DNA of 64,000 nucleotides from DATMXS01 sp035561355. Lineage in GTDB: Bacteria; Acidobacteriota; Terriglobia; Bryobacterales; Bryobacteraceae. The position numbers and the translations under genes were made by a program. Shown piece by piece: positions 33,715-42,953 of the stretch. Every line of letters starts with the position of its first letter. The stretch's first letter is position 1. The notes beneath the pieces were generated by a model. That model saw only the letters and a list, made by a program, of their open reading frames with translations. It was not told the origin of the DNA and ran no database searches. The stretch spans positions 1 through 64,000 of the forward strand of contig DATMXS010000060.1 of assembly GCA_035561355.1 (NCBI GenBank). The letters are read 5' to 3'.

Positions 33715-35889
33715 ATGAATAGTGCGACTGGGATTCCAAGGGCATCAGATTGGCTCGGTGCAGAATACACGGCAAGCGACCTGACTCACGCGCTGTGGAA
33801 AACCGGCATCAGGCAGGGCGACACGGTTTTCGTTCACGCCTGCTTCGGTGTCCTGGGGGCGCTCGCGGGGCCGGACAGTGAAGTCGAGCCTTCGGCGGCC
33901 CTGCTGGACGCCATCACACGGGCAGTCGGCCCGACCGGCACCATTCTCGTCCCCACGTATACGTTCTCCTTCTGCCGTGGAGAAGACTACGACGTGCTCA
34001 ATTCCGCCTCGGTTCCGGGTCCCTGGAGCCTGTCGAGCGAGTTCCTGGAAACAGTGCGAATGCTGCCCGGTGCGTTTCGATCCGATGACCCGATCCACTC
34101 GGTTGCGGGAATCGGACCTCGAGCGGAAGCGCTTCTCGCAGACGTTGCGTCTACGTGCTTCGGGCCGGGTAGCATTTTTGACCGGCTCAACCGCTCCGGA
34201 GCCAAACTATGCGTCATCGGCGCGCCGCTTGAAGAGGCCACGTTCCGGCACCACGTTGAAGAAATGGTCGGTGTCCCGTTCCGATACAAGAAGCTGTTCA
34301 CGGGTTACATCCGGCGGGGCAGCGCAGTGCGGAAAGCGGGCTGGATCTACTTCGTTCGTATCCGCGCTGATAACGGCATCCCGGACGGCTCGTATCTGGA
34401 ACGCATCACGCGATCCTCAGGTGAGTGCCGCGCAGCCTCGGTGGGCGCCGGCGAGGTCCTCACGGTGGATGCCGGCGCCTACTACGAACGCGTCGCGACA
34501 GAGCTCAAGAGGAATCCGTGGTGCAGCGCGAAGGGCCCGGCGGGCAACGCCATCGAACTCGAGCGCACACGGACCGGCGCTCCGTGTTCGCCAGTGACGC
34601 TCCCGCCGGCCGCTTCGATGGAGCAGATCGTATCCGCACTCTGGCGGCTTCCCAGGGATATCGTCTCCGACGGATTCGATGTCGCTCTGCAAGCACTCGC
34701 GGACCAATTACCGATGCGGATCCACGAATTCCCTAGCGGAACCGAGTGCTGGGACTGGATCGTCCCGGAGAAGTGGACCTGCGCGGAAGCGTGGCTGGAA
34801 ACGCTGGACGGGCGCAAGGTTTTCTCGTATGCGGACCACCCGCTGCACGTTGTCTCGTACTCGTTGCCCTTTGCTGGCCGGGTCTCCCGCGACGAACTGT
34901 TTCGCCATCTGCACGTTCACCCGTGGCTTCCGGACGCAATACCGTTCAACTTCAAATATTACGAGCGGGACTGGGGACTCTGCTGCACGCAGCGGCAGCG
35001 CGACGCGCTCCAGGATGAGGCGTACCGAGTCGTCATCCGAAGCGACTTCGCGTATTCGACGCTCAAAACCGGCGAAATCGTTGTGCCCGGCAGGACAGAC
35101 AAGAGCATAGTTTTGTGCGCTCATTTGTGCCATCCGGCGATGGTCAATGACGATCTCACGGGAGTTGCCGTCGGGGTCGAGGTCATCCGGAAACTGCTGG
35201 CACGCAAGGCGCCCAGATACACGTACCGTTTCGTTATTGTCCCGGAAACGATCGGTTCCATTGCCTGGCTCAGCCGGAATGAGGAGCTTACTCCCGAAAT
35301 CAAAGGCGGTCTCTTCCTGGAGATGCTCGGAAGAGCGACCCCGCATGCCCTACAGCTTTCATTCGACGGGAATACAGAAGTAGACCTCTGCTTCAAGCTG
35401 GCCTTACAAGAGCACGACCCGAACGGATGGACGGGTGAATATCGCTCCATCATTGGCAATGATGAGCGCCAGTTCAACGGGCCAGGAGTCCGGATCCCGA
35501 TGCTCTCGCTGTCGCGCGTATTGCCGCCGTCCGCTCCAGAGTGGCCGTATCGTGAGTACCATTCCTCCGCGGATACGCCCGAACTCGTGCCTTCGGGAAG
35601 CCTGGACGAGTCAGCCCGGCTGGTCTTGCGGATGATCGAGTACATCGAAGAGAACGTCGTGCCGGTAAACGAGTTCAAGGGTGAGCCGTTCTGCTCGCGC
35701 TACGGGCTTCACATCGACGCGTATTCGAATCCCGAGGGAAACCGGGAGTTGTTCCGCATTTTGGACCTGATCGATGGATCGCTGTCCGTCGCCGAAATCG
35801 CGCGGCGTACCTCTGTCCCGTTTGATGCCGTCCGTGATGTCGTGAAGAAACTCGGGCAGGTCGGCCTGGTCTCCATTCGCGAGAGTTGA
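33715..35889 (+). CDS. Fusion: AAC(3)-like N-acetyltransferase + DUF4910/DUF2172 peptidase-like protein
   Basis: Residues about 10-270 match the AAC(3) antibiotic acetyltransferase fold (TVFVHACFGVLGAL, ILVPTYTFSFC, DPIHSVAGIG, and HHVEEMVGVPFR near 177). Residues about 300-640 match the DUF4910/DUF2172 M28-peptidase-like family: HLCHPAMVNDDLTGVAVG near 468 and PETIGSIAWLSRNEE near 510 supply His, Asp and Glu metal-ligand candidates. A winged-helix end follows (SVAEIARRTSVPFDAV). Context suggests the first half acylates an amino sugar; the role of the second in polysaccharide loci is unknown. Start ATG 33715 behind AGGGGA. Confidence 0.85.
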   Translation: MNSATGIPRASDWLGAEYTASDLTHALWKTGIRQGDTVFVHACFGVLGALAGPDSEVEPSAALLDAITRAVGPTGTILVPTYTFSFCRGEDYDVLNSASVPGPWSLSSEFLETVRMLPGAFRSDDPIHSVAGIGPRAEALLADVASTCFGPGSIFDRLNRSGAKLCVIGAPLEEATFRHHVEEMVGVPFRYKKLFTGYIRRGSAVRKAGWIYFVRIRADNGIPDGSYLERITRSSGECRAASVGAGEVLTVDAGAYYERVATELKRNPWCSAKGPAGNAIELERTRTGAPCSPVTLPPAASMEQIVSALWRLPRDIVSDGFDVALQALADQLPMRIHEFPSGTECWDWIVPEKWTCAEAWLETLDGRKVFSYADHPLHVVSYSLPFAGRVSRDELFRHLHVHPWLPDAIPFNFKYYERDWGLCCTQRQRDALQDEAYRVVIRSDFAYSTLKTGEIVVPGRTDKSIVLCAHLCHPAMVNDDLTGVAVGVEVIRKLLARKAPRYTYRFVIVPETIGSIAWLSRNEELTPEIKGGLFLEMLGRATPHALQLSFDGNTEVDLCFKLALQEHDPNGWTGEYRSIIGNDERQFNGPGVRIPMLSLSRVLPPSAPEWPYREYHSSADTPELVPSGSLDESARLVLRMIEYIEENVVPVNEFKGEPFCSRYGLHIDAYSNPEGNRELFRILDLIDGSLSVAEIARRTSVPFDAVRDVVKKLGQVGLVSIRES

Positions 35890-35890
35890 T

Positions 35891-37189
35891 GTGCGCATCC
35901 TGATTCACACTGGAACGCGCGACTGCCTCAACCTGGGTGATGTCGCAATGTTGCAGGCGACGTGTCGGCGCTTGCGCGAACTTTGGACTGACGTCGAACT
36001 CATGGTCCTGACCGATGCGCCAGAAAGGCTTGCGGCCGTCTGTCCCGGATCCATTCCCATCCCCGCGGGGGGTCTGTTCCCGTGGGTGGCCGAGCGCTTC
36101 CTGATCGGACGCGCACACCGTTGGCTCCCAGCCCGTTGGTCTGAAGCGGCCGTTGCCGCGAAACGGAGTGTGGGCCGTCGCTGGCCCGGCGTTCTCGACG
36201 CCGCTGTCGATTTCAAGCTCCGCGTTCAGCGTACCGACCGTGAGTCCGTGACGGCGTTTCGAGATGCATTTGGCGCCGCCGATTGTATTGTTGTTTGCGG
36301 TCAGGGCTCGCTCACGGACGGCGCTCGATCGGAGGCGGGCGAAATCTGTTTATTGCTCAATATGGCGGCTGCGCGGCGCAAGCCGGCGGTTCTGTTCGGC
36401 CAAGGTATCGGCCCGCTTCGGGACCCCGAACTCCGCCGGGAGGCACAACGGGCACTGAGAACGGCACGCCTGATCGCCCTTCGCGAGCAGCGCGTCGGGC
36501 CGGGCGTATTGGCTGACCTCGGACTCGGCCGCGATCGCATTCTCGTGACCGGAGATGACGCCGTGGAGGCTGCTTTCGAAGCGAAGCCTCCTCACACGGG
36601 AGCCGCGATCGGTCTCAACCTGCGGCTGTCTCGCAATTCAGGGCTCAGCCCCGAGCACCTGCCGGCATTCGGCTCAGCGATACGCCGTGCGTGTGAATCA
36701 GTCTCGGCGACCGTACTCCCTGTACCGATCTCGATTCACGAGAACGGCACGAACGATGCGTTTGTGCTCGACCGGTTCTTCGAATCCTCCGGATGGGACG
36801 GGAGGGAGATACACGATCTACGTACCCCCGCGGCGGTAATCAGACAAGTTGGAAGATGCCGCGTGATGATCACGGCCGCCTATCACGCTGCGGTTTTCGC
36901 TCTCGCTCAAGGCATACCCACTATCTGCGTGGCGAACTGCGATTTCTTTGAGGACAAGTTTCTGGGGCTCGCGGGGTTGTTCGGGCCCGGCTGCGAGGTC
37001 CTCTCGGTTTCGAGCCCGAACTTCCCTGAGCGCCTCTGTTCCACTGTGTTCCAGCATTGGGAACAGGCGGATGAATTCCGAACGAACCTTCTCGACCGCG
37101 CCGCTCTCCAAATCCGCTGGGCTCGCGGTGCGTACGAGCGCGCGGCGGGGCTATTGGCCGGCCGCGCGAGTATGACCGCACGCGCCTGA
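35891..37189 (+). CDS. Polysaccharide pyruvyl transferase family protein
   Basis: The 432-residue protein has the PF04230 pattern: LGDVAMLQA near the start, VVCGQGSLTDG, VLFGQGIGPLRDP, LIALREQRVGP, GDDAVEA and AAYHAAVFALAQGIPTI. Members add pyruvate ketals to sugars or act as GT-B-like transferases. GTG start at 35891, one base after the previous stop; the next gene follows with no gap. Acceptor unknown. Confidence 0.88.
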   Translation: MRILIHTGTRDCLNLGDVAMLQATCRRLRELWTDVELMVLTDAPERLAAVCPGSIPIPAGGLFPWVAERFLIGRAHRWLPARWSEAAVAAKRSVGRRWPGVLDAAVDFKLRVQRTDRESVTAFRDAFGAADCIVVCGQGSLTDGARSEAGEICLLLNMAAARRKPAVLFGQGIGPLRDPELRREAQRALRTARLIALREQRVGPGVLADLGLGRDRILVTGDDAVEAAFEAKPPHTGAAIGLNLRLSRNSGLSPEHLPAFGSAIRRACESVSATVLPVPISIHENGTNDAFVLDRFFESSGWDGREIHDLRTPAAVIRQVGRCRVMITAAYHAAVFALAQGIPTICVANCDFFEDKFLGLAGLFGPGCEVLSVSSPNFPERLCSTVFQHWEQADEFRTNLLDRAALQIRWARGAYERAAGLLAGRASMTARA

Positions 37190-38620
37190 ATGCAACCGCG
37201 CATCGCAATCATCGTCGATCATCCGGACCGTGACCTCGCAGGCCTGGTACTGACTGCGCGCGAGCTCTGCTATCACGGTGCGGCCTGCTATCTGGTTCCG
37301 ATGAACCTTGCCGAACGGGAAATCTGGGCTCTGGCTCCGCACTTCGTGCTCCTCAACTTCATCCGCGTGGTCAACCAAGATCTGGTGCGGCACATGGCGG
37401 AAGCAGGCATCGCGTTCGGCGTTCTCGACACCGAGGGCGGCGTTTGGTCGAGTCCTGAAAGCTACGCAGAGTTGCTGCTGCCCGTAAGGAATGAGCTACG
37501 TCTCGCGGAATGTAACTGCGCCTGGGGCCCGCGCATGGCCGAGTACCTCGTTTCCGAGGGGCTCTACTCCCGCGCGCAGGCGGTCGTGACCGGCTGTCCG
37601 AGATTCGACCTATACAGCCCGGCTTGGCGGAGTATGGTGTGCAACGGAAACAGGCGGGACCGTCAAAGCCGTGTGATTCTAGTCAACACGAATTTCACGA
37701 CCGTGAATTCGCGCTTCGCTACCACTGCGCAGAACTTCGATCTTCAAGTCAAACTTGGCGTCCCGCGCTCGACCGTCGAGGCCATGGTGAACGCCGAGGA
37801 ACAGGCAATCCGGCTGACGATTGACATGGCGAAGCAGCTCGCGGCTGACTTCCCCGGCGCCAGAGTCGTCGTGCGCCCGCACCCGTTTGAGCGTCCGGAG
37901 CCGTATATCCGTGAGCTGGCTTCGCTCGGCAACGCGGAAGTGAATAGTAGTGGCCCGGTTCAGCCTCAGATCATGCGCGCCGCTGTGGTGATCCAGCGAA
38001 GTTGCTCGACCGCAATAGAAGCGGGTCTGGCTGGCGCGCCGGCACTCTCGCCACAGTGGATTCCGCCATACATCCTCATACCGGTGGCGGAGTCTGTCAG
38101 CGTCGCTTGCAAGACCTACTCCGAACTGAGATCGTGCGTCCAATCGGCCTTGACTGATTCTTTCGCGCCGCCCGTGAGTGTCCGAGAAACCTTGCAAAAG
38201 GTCATCTCCGAGTGGTTCTACGCCGCGGACGGCAACGCGCACACCAGGGTCGCGAGCACCGTTCTCAATTGCCTGGGCCATCGCGGGAAAGTGGACCACG
38301 CCCTCTGCCGGAAGTTTCTTTACGGCATCGGCGCCCGTGGCGCATCGGGCCGCGCCGGAGCAGGAAATCGAGTGCGGCGCCTGTTCGGGCTTGGGCCGGA
38401 TTGGTCATTTCGCCACTTGCGGAGGGTGCCCGACAAGGCGTGGCGCCGGACTGCAAAGGCCTACGGGATTCGCGAAGTATCCGAACTGGCGTCGGCTGCG
38501 GACTCGGCCGCCTCAGCCGCCGGCAGCTTTCCGGCAGCCCGCCTCAGAGCCACCCTCGCGCGCGAATCGGGTGACTACATTGAGCACTTCGCAGGGCACT
38601 CCGTTCGATTGACCGCCTAA
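37190..38620 (+). CDS. Surface carbohydrate biosynthesis protein, GT-B-like
   Basis: The 476-residue protein resembles the 'surface carbohydrate biosynthesis protein' family seen in nonulosonic acid loci. The N-terminal half has IIVDHPDRDLAGLVLTARE and FGVLDTEGGVWSSPESY; the C-terminal half has VTGCPRFDLY, VVVRPHPFERPEPY and QRSCSTAIEAGLAGAP. The last two resemble GT-B nucleotide-binding segments such as those of CDP-glycerol transferases. It may transfer a nonulosonic acid, but that is inference. No membrane helix is seen. Confidence 0.8.
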   Translation: MQPRIAIIVDHPDRDLAGLVLTARELCYHGAACYLVPMNLAEREIWALAPHFVLLNFIRVVNQDLVRHMAEAGIAFGVLDTEGGVWSSPESYAELLLPVRNELRLAECNCAWGPRMAEYLVSEGLYSRAQAVVTGCPRFDLYSPAWRSMVCNGNRRDRQSRVILVNTNFTTVNSRFATTAQNFDLQVKLGVPRSTVEAMVNAEEQAIRLTIDMAKQLAADFPGARVVVRPHPFERPEPYIRELASLGNAEVNSSGPVQPQIMRAAVVIQRSCSTAIEAGLAGAPALSPQWIPPYILIPVAESVSVACKTYSELRSCVQSALTDSFAPPVSVRETLQKVISEWFYAADGNAHTRVASTVLNCLGHRGKVDHALCRKFLYGIGARGASGRAGAGNRVRRLFGLGPDWSFRHLRRVPDKAWRRTAKAYGIREVSELASAADSAASAAGSFPAARLRATLARESGDYIEHFAGHSVRLTA

Positions 38621-38642
38621 CCCAACCGATCCTCGGAAGACC

Positions 38643-39377
38643 ATGACAAGACCTGCGTCAGGTATCGTCGCCATCATTCCAGCCCGCGGAGGCTCGAAAG
38701 GCATCCCGCGGAAGAATCTGCGCCTCATCGCTGGTAAGCCGCTCGTCGCGTATGCGATTGAGTGCGCGCTGAACGCACGATTGGTCGGCCGGGTGTTCGT
38801 ATCGACGGATGATGCCGAGATCGCAGCGACTTCAAAGGCCTTCGGTGCGGAGGTTATCATCCGGCCCGCCGAACTGAGCGGAGACACGGCTTCCTCAGAA
38901 GTCGCTCTCCTTCACGCGCTCGACCACCTCCGGTCTGTCGAGGCGGTCGAACCACCCGCCGTCGCGTTCCTGCAGGCCACCTCACCGCTCACCGCTCCCG
39001 AGGACGTAGACGGCACCCTCGAGGTGCTCGATGCGCATGTTGCCGATTCCGCGCTCGCGGTGACCATATTTCACCACTTCCTCTGGAAGTTGGACGGAAC
39101 CGGAAATGCGATTGGAGTCAACCACGAGAAGAGCGTGCGGTTGCCGCGTCAGGCCTGCGCGCCGCAGTACCTCGAGACTGGAGCTGTTTACGCGTTTCTG
39201 GTGCCCGGCTTCCGGCAACACAGACATCGATTCTTCGGCAAGACGGCGCTCTATGTCATGCCGTCAGAACGCGCGCTGGAGATCGATGACTTTCCGGACC
39301 TGGAAATGGCTGAACTGCTCGTCCGCAGACAAGAAGAGAAGACTCACGCGGCGATGTCTACAAATCGCCGGGCTTGA
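38643..39377 (+). CDS. CMP-nonulosonic acid cytidylyltransferase (second copy)
   Basis: The 244-residue enzyme has IPARGGSKGIPRKN, VFVSTDDAEIA and LQATSPLTAPEDV, the signatures of the NeuA/LegF group. It is only distantly like the copy at 26832 (shared motifs, different lengths between them), so it probably activates a different acid. It is followed 21 nt later by a second NeuB-type gene, forming a separate pair. Confidence 0.92.
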   Translation: MTRPASGIVAIIPARGGSKGIPRKNLRLIAGKPLVAYAIECALNARLVGRVFVSTDDAEIAATSKAFGAEVIIRPAELSGDTASSEVALLHALDHLRSVEAVEPPAVAFLQATSPLTAPEDVDGTLEVLDAHVADSALAVTIFHHFLWKLDGTGNAIGVNHEKSVRLPRQACAPQYLETGAVYAFLVPGFRQHRHRFFGKTALYVMPSERALEIDDFPDLEMAELLVRRQEEKTHAAMSTNRRA

Positions 39378-39398
39378 TCGCAGACAGAGGGGTGCTGG

Positions 39399-40313
39399 AT
39401 GCAGAAAGCAATTCAGATTGGGAACAGGCTTGTCGGCGAAGGGCAGCCTGTCTTTGTGATCGCCGAGATCGGGATCAATCACAACGGCGATGTGGAACTC
39501 GCCAAGAAGCTGGTTGACATCGCATCTGTAGCCGGATGCGACGCCGTAAAGTTTCAGAAGCGCACGCCGGCGCTGTGCGTCCCAGCGGAGCAGCGGGGAC
39601 TCATGCGTGAGACGCCCTGGGGCGTGATGACCTACATGGAGTACAGGCAGCGCACTGAGTTCGGCGCTTCCGAATACCTGGAGATCGATCGCCACTGCCG
39701 CTCGAAAGGGATGCTCTGGTTCGCGTCCTCCTGGGACGAGCCATCGCTGGACTTCATCGAGTCATTCAAGCCGGTGTGCCACAAAATCGCTTCCGCCAGC
39801 CTCACCGATAATGACCTTCTGCTGAGGATCAAGGACACAGGCCGGCCTGTGATCCTCTCCACGGGCATGTCGACTATGGAGCAGATTCGGCATGCCGTCT
39901 CGATGCTCGACACGTCCCGGCTGCTGCTGGCTCACGCCACGAGCGCCTACCCGTGCAAACCCGTCGAGCTCAATCTTCGAATGATCCACACACTGCGGTC
40001 GGAGTTCGGCTGTCCGGTCGGCTACTCGGGCCACGAGACCGGGTTGGCGCCAACGCTCGCGGCTGTCGCCGTCGGAGCAGCGTTCGTGGAGCGGCATATC
40101 ACACTGGACAGGGCGATGTGGGGCAGCGATCAGGCAGCATCGGTCGAGCCTGGCGGCCTGATGCGGCTTGTGCGCGACATCCGCGTGATCGAGTCGGCGA
40201 TGGGGGACGGAGTCAAGCAGGTTTACGAGAGTGAACTGCCTCTGGTCGCGCGCCTTCGTCGCCGTCCGGAGCGCCGGGTTCCCGCCCTGTCCGCCAGTGG
40301 TGGCGGCGCGTGA
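39399..40313 (+). CDS. neuB: NeuB-type nonulosonic acid synthase lacking the SAF domain
   Basis: The 304-residue protein has the NeuB barrel motifs IAEIGINHNGDVELAK, CDAVKFQKRTP, HKIASASLTD, VGYSGHETG and VERHITLDRAMWGSDQ. It ends shortly after GVKQVYESELPLVARL, so the antifreeze-like SAF domain present in the copy at 28446 is missing. SAF-less NeuB proteins are known from sequence data; the lid must be supplied otherwise or the substrate differs. The last codon overlaps the next start by 4 nt. Confidence 0.93.
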   Translation: MQKAIQIGNRLVGEGQPVFVIAEIGINHNGDVELAKKLVDIASVAGCDAVKFQKRTPALCVPAEQRGLMRETPWGVMTYMEYRQRTEFGASEYLEIDRHCRSKGMLWFASSWDEPSLDFIESFKPVCHKIASASLTDNDLLLRIKDTGRPVILSTGMSTMEQIRHAVSMLDTSRLLLAHATSAYPCKPVELNLRMIHTLRSEFGCPVGYSGHETGLAPTLAAVAVGAAFVERHITLDRAMWGSDQAASVEPGGLMRLVRDIRVIESAMGDGVKQVYESELPLVARLRRRPERRVPALSASGGGA

Positions 40314-41776
40314 CACCGAATGCCCGGCGGGTCGCGGTGCTCCTGCCGATGTCGTGGAGCATCCGGAACGTCCTCTATTCCGGCGCTCTCGACGCCCTCG
40401 CGGATCTCGGCGCGGAGCCGTACCTCATTACGCCGGACCCGGCCGGAAGCCCGCAAGATGTTTGCGAGGTGGCCTTCCGTTCCGCCGCGGCGTTTCATCC
40501 CCTTCTCGAACCGCGCTCGAACCCGGTACGCGGAAAGGCCTTCCTGGACTCTCTCCTGAAAGATGTCTTCAATCGGAGGCATTCGAACCGGAGCTATCCG
40601 CTGTATCGCCGTTGGATGATAAGGCGCGAATCGCTTTATGGCAGAGCGCGGCAGATGCTGATTCGGCTCGCTGGCGCAGCGTGCTATCTGTCGCACCTCG
40701 ATTCGACTCTCCGGTCCGCCTGTGAATCTCTGTACCGTCGCAGCCACGACCTAGACCCGATCCGGACTCAGATGGAACAGATCTCACCCGCCCTCCTCTG
40801 GTCCACGGTCTCCGTCTCCCATCTGGAATACCCGTACATTTTGGCCGCTCGCGACCTCCGAATCCCGACCGTGTCGTCGGTCCTGAGCTTTGACAACCTG
40901 ACCAGCCGCGGCGTCCTTCCCGATTTCGACCACTACATCGTCTGGAGCCGCGCCATGCTCGATCAGCTCCGGAGATTTTATCCGCATGTACCAACGGCCA
41001 GGATTCGGATCACCGGTACACCGCAGTTCGATTTCCACCGAAGCCCGGAGTTCTATTGGCCGCGGGAGCGCACCCTCCGCGAACTCGGGCTACCATTGTC
41101 CAAACGCTATTTCCTGTACGCCGCGAGCAGTTCGATTCTGGCTCCCGATGAGCCCGAACTCGTGAGGCGCCTCGCGAAGCGAACGGCCGCCGACCGCGAA
41201 TTATCCAGTTTCGCGATTGTGGTCCGCCTGCATCCGTCCGACGGTGTGGAGCGCTGGGCGAACTCACAGGATCGGTATCCCAACCTGGTGCTCTCGCCGG
41301 CATTCAGCCGAACAGACGTTTCAAACGAAGTATGGCGATCGAGCCGCGAGGATCAGTCGCGTCTCATCAATTCACTTCGCCACGCGGAAGCCTGCATCAA
41401 CATTGCGTCAACGATGAGCCTGGACGCCGCGATTCTCGACCGGCCTGTGATCTGTTTGCAGTTCGACACCGACACGGATTGTCCGCTCGACATACTCTTC
41501 GACGAATACAACGCCGAACATTACCGGCCTCTGGTCGAGAGCCGCGGCATTCAGCTCGCTCGATCGTGGGACGAGTTGTTCCTGCTGCTGCGGCAAGCGT
41601 TACGTACTCCGGATATTTCGCGCCAACGCAGACGCGCGATGATTGCGCAAGAGTGTGGTGACGTGGACGGGGCGGCTGCGAAGCGTGTCGCACATGCGGT
41701 TTCAAGCCTGCTCAAGCTGGATGCCATCGATCGCGTTCCGCGCGCGGCGAATGCAGCGAGGTCGGGGCGGCTGTGA
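40310..41776 (+). CDS. Uncharacterised GT-B-like transferase
   Basis: The 488-residue protein starts GTG at 40310. It shows FDNLTSRGVLPDFDHYIVWS, RIRITGTPQFDFH, YFLYAASSSI and VVRLHPSD, then a C-terminal INIASTMSLDAAILDRPVI. The order and spacing resemble the GT-B fold of CDP-glycerol glycerophosphotransferase-like and sialyltransferase-like proteins. It directly follows the second NeuB gene, so transfer of the CMP-activated acid is a reasonable guess. I cannot name the family with certainty. Confidence 0.75.
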   Translation: MTPNARRVAVLLPMSWSIRNVLYSGALDALADLGAEPYLITPDPAGSPQDVCEVAFRSAAAFHPLLEPRSNPVRGKAFLDSLLKDVFNRRHSNRSYPLYRRWMIRRESLYGRARQMLIRLAGAACYLSHLDSTLRSACESLYRRSHDLDPIRTQMEQISPALLWSTVSVSHLEYPYILAARDLRIPTVSSVLSFDNLTSRGVLPDFDHYIVWSRAMLDQLRRFYPHVPTARIRITGTPQFDFHRSPEFYWPRERTLRELGLPLSKRYFLYAASSSILAPDEPELVRRLAKRTAADRELSSFAIVVRLHPSDGVERWANSQDRYPNLVLSPAFSRTDVSNEVWRSSREDQSRLINSLRHAEACINIASTMSLDAAILDRPVICLQFDTDTDCPLDILFDEYNAEHYRPLVESRGIQLARSWDELFLLLRQALRTPDISRQRRRAMIAQECGDVDGAAAKRVAHAVSSLLKLDAIDRVPRAANAARSGRL

Positions 41777-42939
41777 TGACGTGCTGGCCCGAGCCGGACC
41801 ACAAGGTTGTATACGTTTGTGATGAGTACCCCGGCGTAGCGGCGCAGTTTGGAGGTATTGGAAGCTCGATCCGGCTTGAAGCCGAGTGGTTCGCCTCCAA
41901 CAATTTCGCAGTCCATGTAGTATGCGCCTCGCCCGATGGCATGGCGGATCCGGCGCTTCTCTCGGGCGTGCGCGTGCATTTGGCGCCAGGGCGAGTGAGA
42001 ATGCCGAAGCTGAGGGCCTTGTCCCGGCGTCTTTCGATCGCGCAGACGGTCGCGAGCGTGCTCGGCCACTCGCCGGGCATCGTCATCGCAAGCGACTATT
42101 GCGGGCCATTCTGCACAAGGCCTTTTCGTCAGAAGCTGCTTATCCAGTTGCATGGAAGCGCTACCGTCAATACTGCGGCATATGGCCGGAAGCCTCCGGG
42201 TGCAGTCCGCTATTTCGAGCGACGCACCGTCGAACTGGCTGACGCATTTCAGTCCTGCTCACATTTTACGGCCCAACGCACGGCGGAAGTGTTCCCGCTC
42301 GGCAGCAAGCCGGTGGCGGTGATTCCAAACAGTGTCGATGTCCGCCAGTTCCACCCCGAGTCCGGCAACGTCGCCCGGGCGGACATCATCTTTGTGGGCA
42401 AGTTCGCAACGCTCAAGGGCATCTTCACGCTCGCCGAGGCGATACCGGCTGTTCTGCGCGCCGTCACTGAAGCTCGGCTCCTCATAGTGGGGGCAGATAC
42501 TGTTGAACAGGGCCGCTCGGTCAAGGCCGAGTTTCTGCGCCGAGTCCCGAGCGAATATCGCAGCCGTATCTGCTTTCTGGGAAGACTCCCGCGGACCGAG
42601 GTGGCTTCAGTGCTGAGGCGCGCCTCTGTGCTCGTCTTGCCTTCCCTCGTTGAAGCCGCCCCTATGGTGGTGCTCGAGGCGATGGCATCGGGACGCCCCG
42701 TTGTGGCTTCTCGCCGCGGTGGCATACCGGAGATCGTAGCCGACAAGGTCACAGGCTTGCTGGCCGATCCCGCCGAACCGCGTTCGTTCTCCGACGCGCT
42801 GCTCAGGATCGTTCGCGATCCTGGTCTGGCTGCCTCGATGGGCGCGGCGGCGCGGACGCGTGCCATCGAGGTGCACGCGCCGGAGAGCGTTTACACCCGC
42901 ACGCTCGCATTTCACCGGCAGCTTTTGGGCGCCGCATGA
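41776..42939 (+). CDS. Glycosyltransferase family 4
   Basis: The 387-residue protein has an N-terminal acceptor loop FGGIGSSIRLEAEW, then IPNSVDVRQFHPE, IIFVGKFATLKGIFTL, and SLVEAAPMVVLEAMASG with both Glu residues, a full GT4 set. ATG 41776 overlaps the previous stop (GTGATG; the GTG at 41773 is an alternative). It is the last transferase of the operon before the secreted beta-helix protein. Confidence 0.92.
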   Translation: MTCWPEPDHKVVYVCDEYPGVAAQFGGIGSSIRLEAEWFASNNFAVHVVCASPDGMADPALLSGVRVHLAPGRVRMPKLRALSRRLSIAQTVASVLGHSPGIVIASDYCGPFCTRPFRQKLLIQLHGSATVNTAAYGRKPPGAVRYFERRTVELADAFQSCSHFTAQRTAEVFPLGSKPVAVIPNSVDVRQFHPESGNVARADIIFVGKFATLKGIFTLAEAIPAVLRAVTEARLLIVGADTVEQGRSVKAEFLRRVPSEYRSRICFLGRLPRTEVASVLRRASVLVLPSLVEAAPMVVLEAMASGRPVVASRRGGIPEIVADKVTGLLADPAEPRSFSDALLRIVRDPGLAASMGAAARTRAIEVHAPESVYTRTLAFHRQLLGAA

Positions 42940-42953
42940 GGAGATGTAGACAT

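Noticed and set aside
28446..40313. Assignment of a specific acid (sialic, legionaminic or pseudaminic)
   Set aside because: The motif set is mixed and key epimerase steps are not visible in the window.
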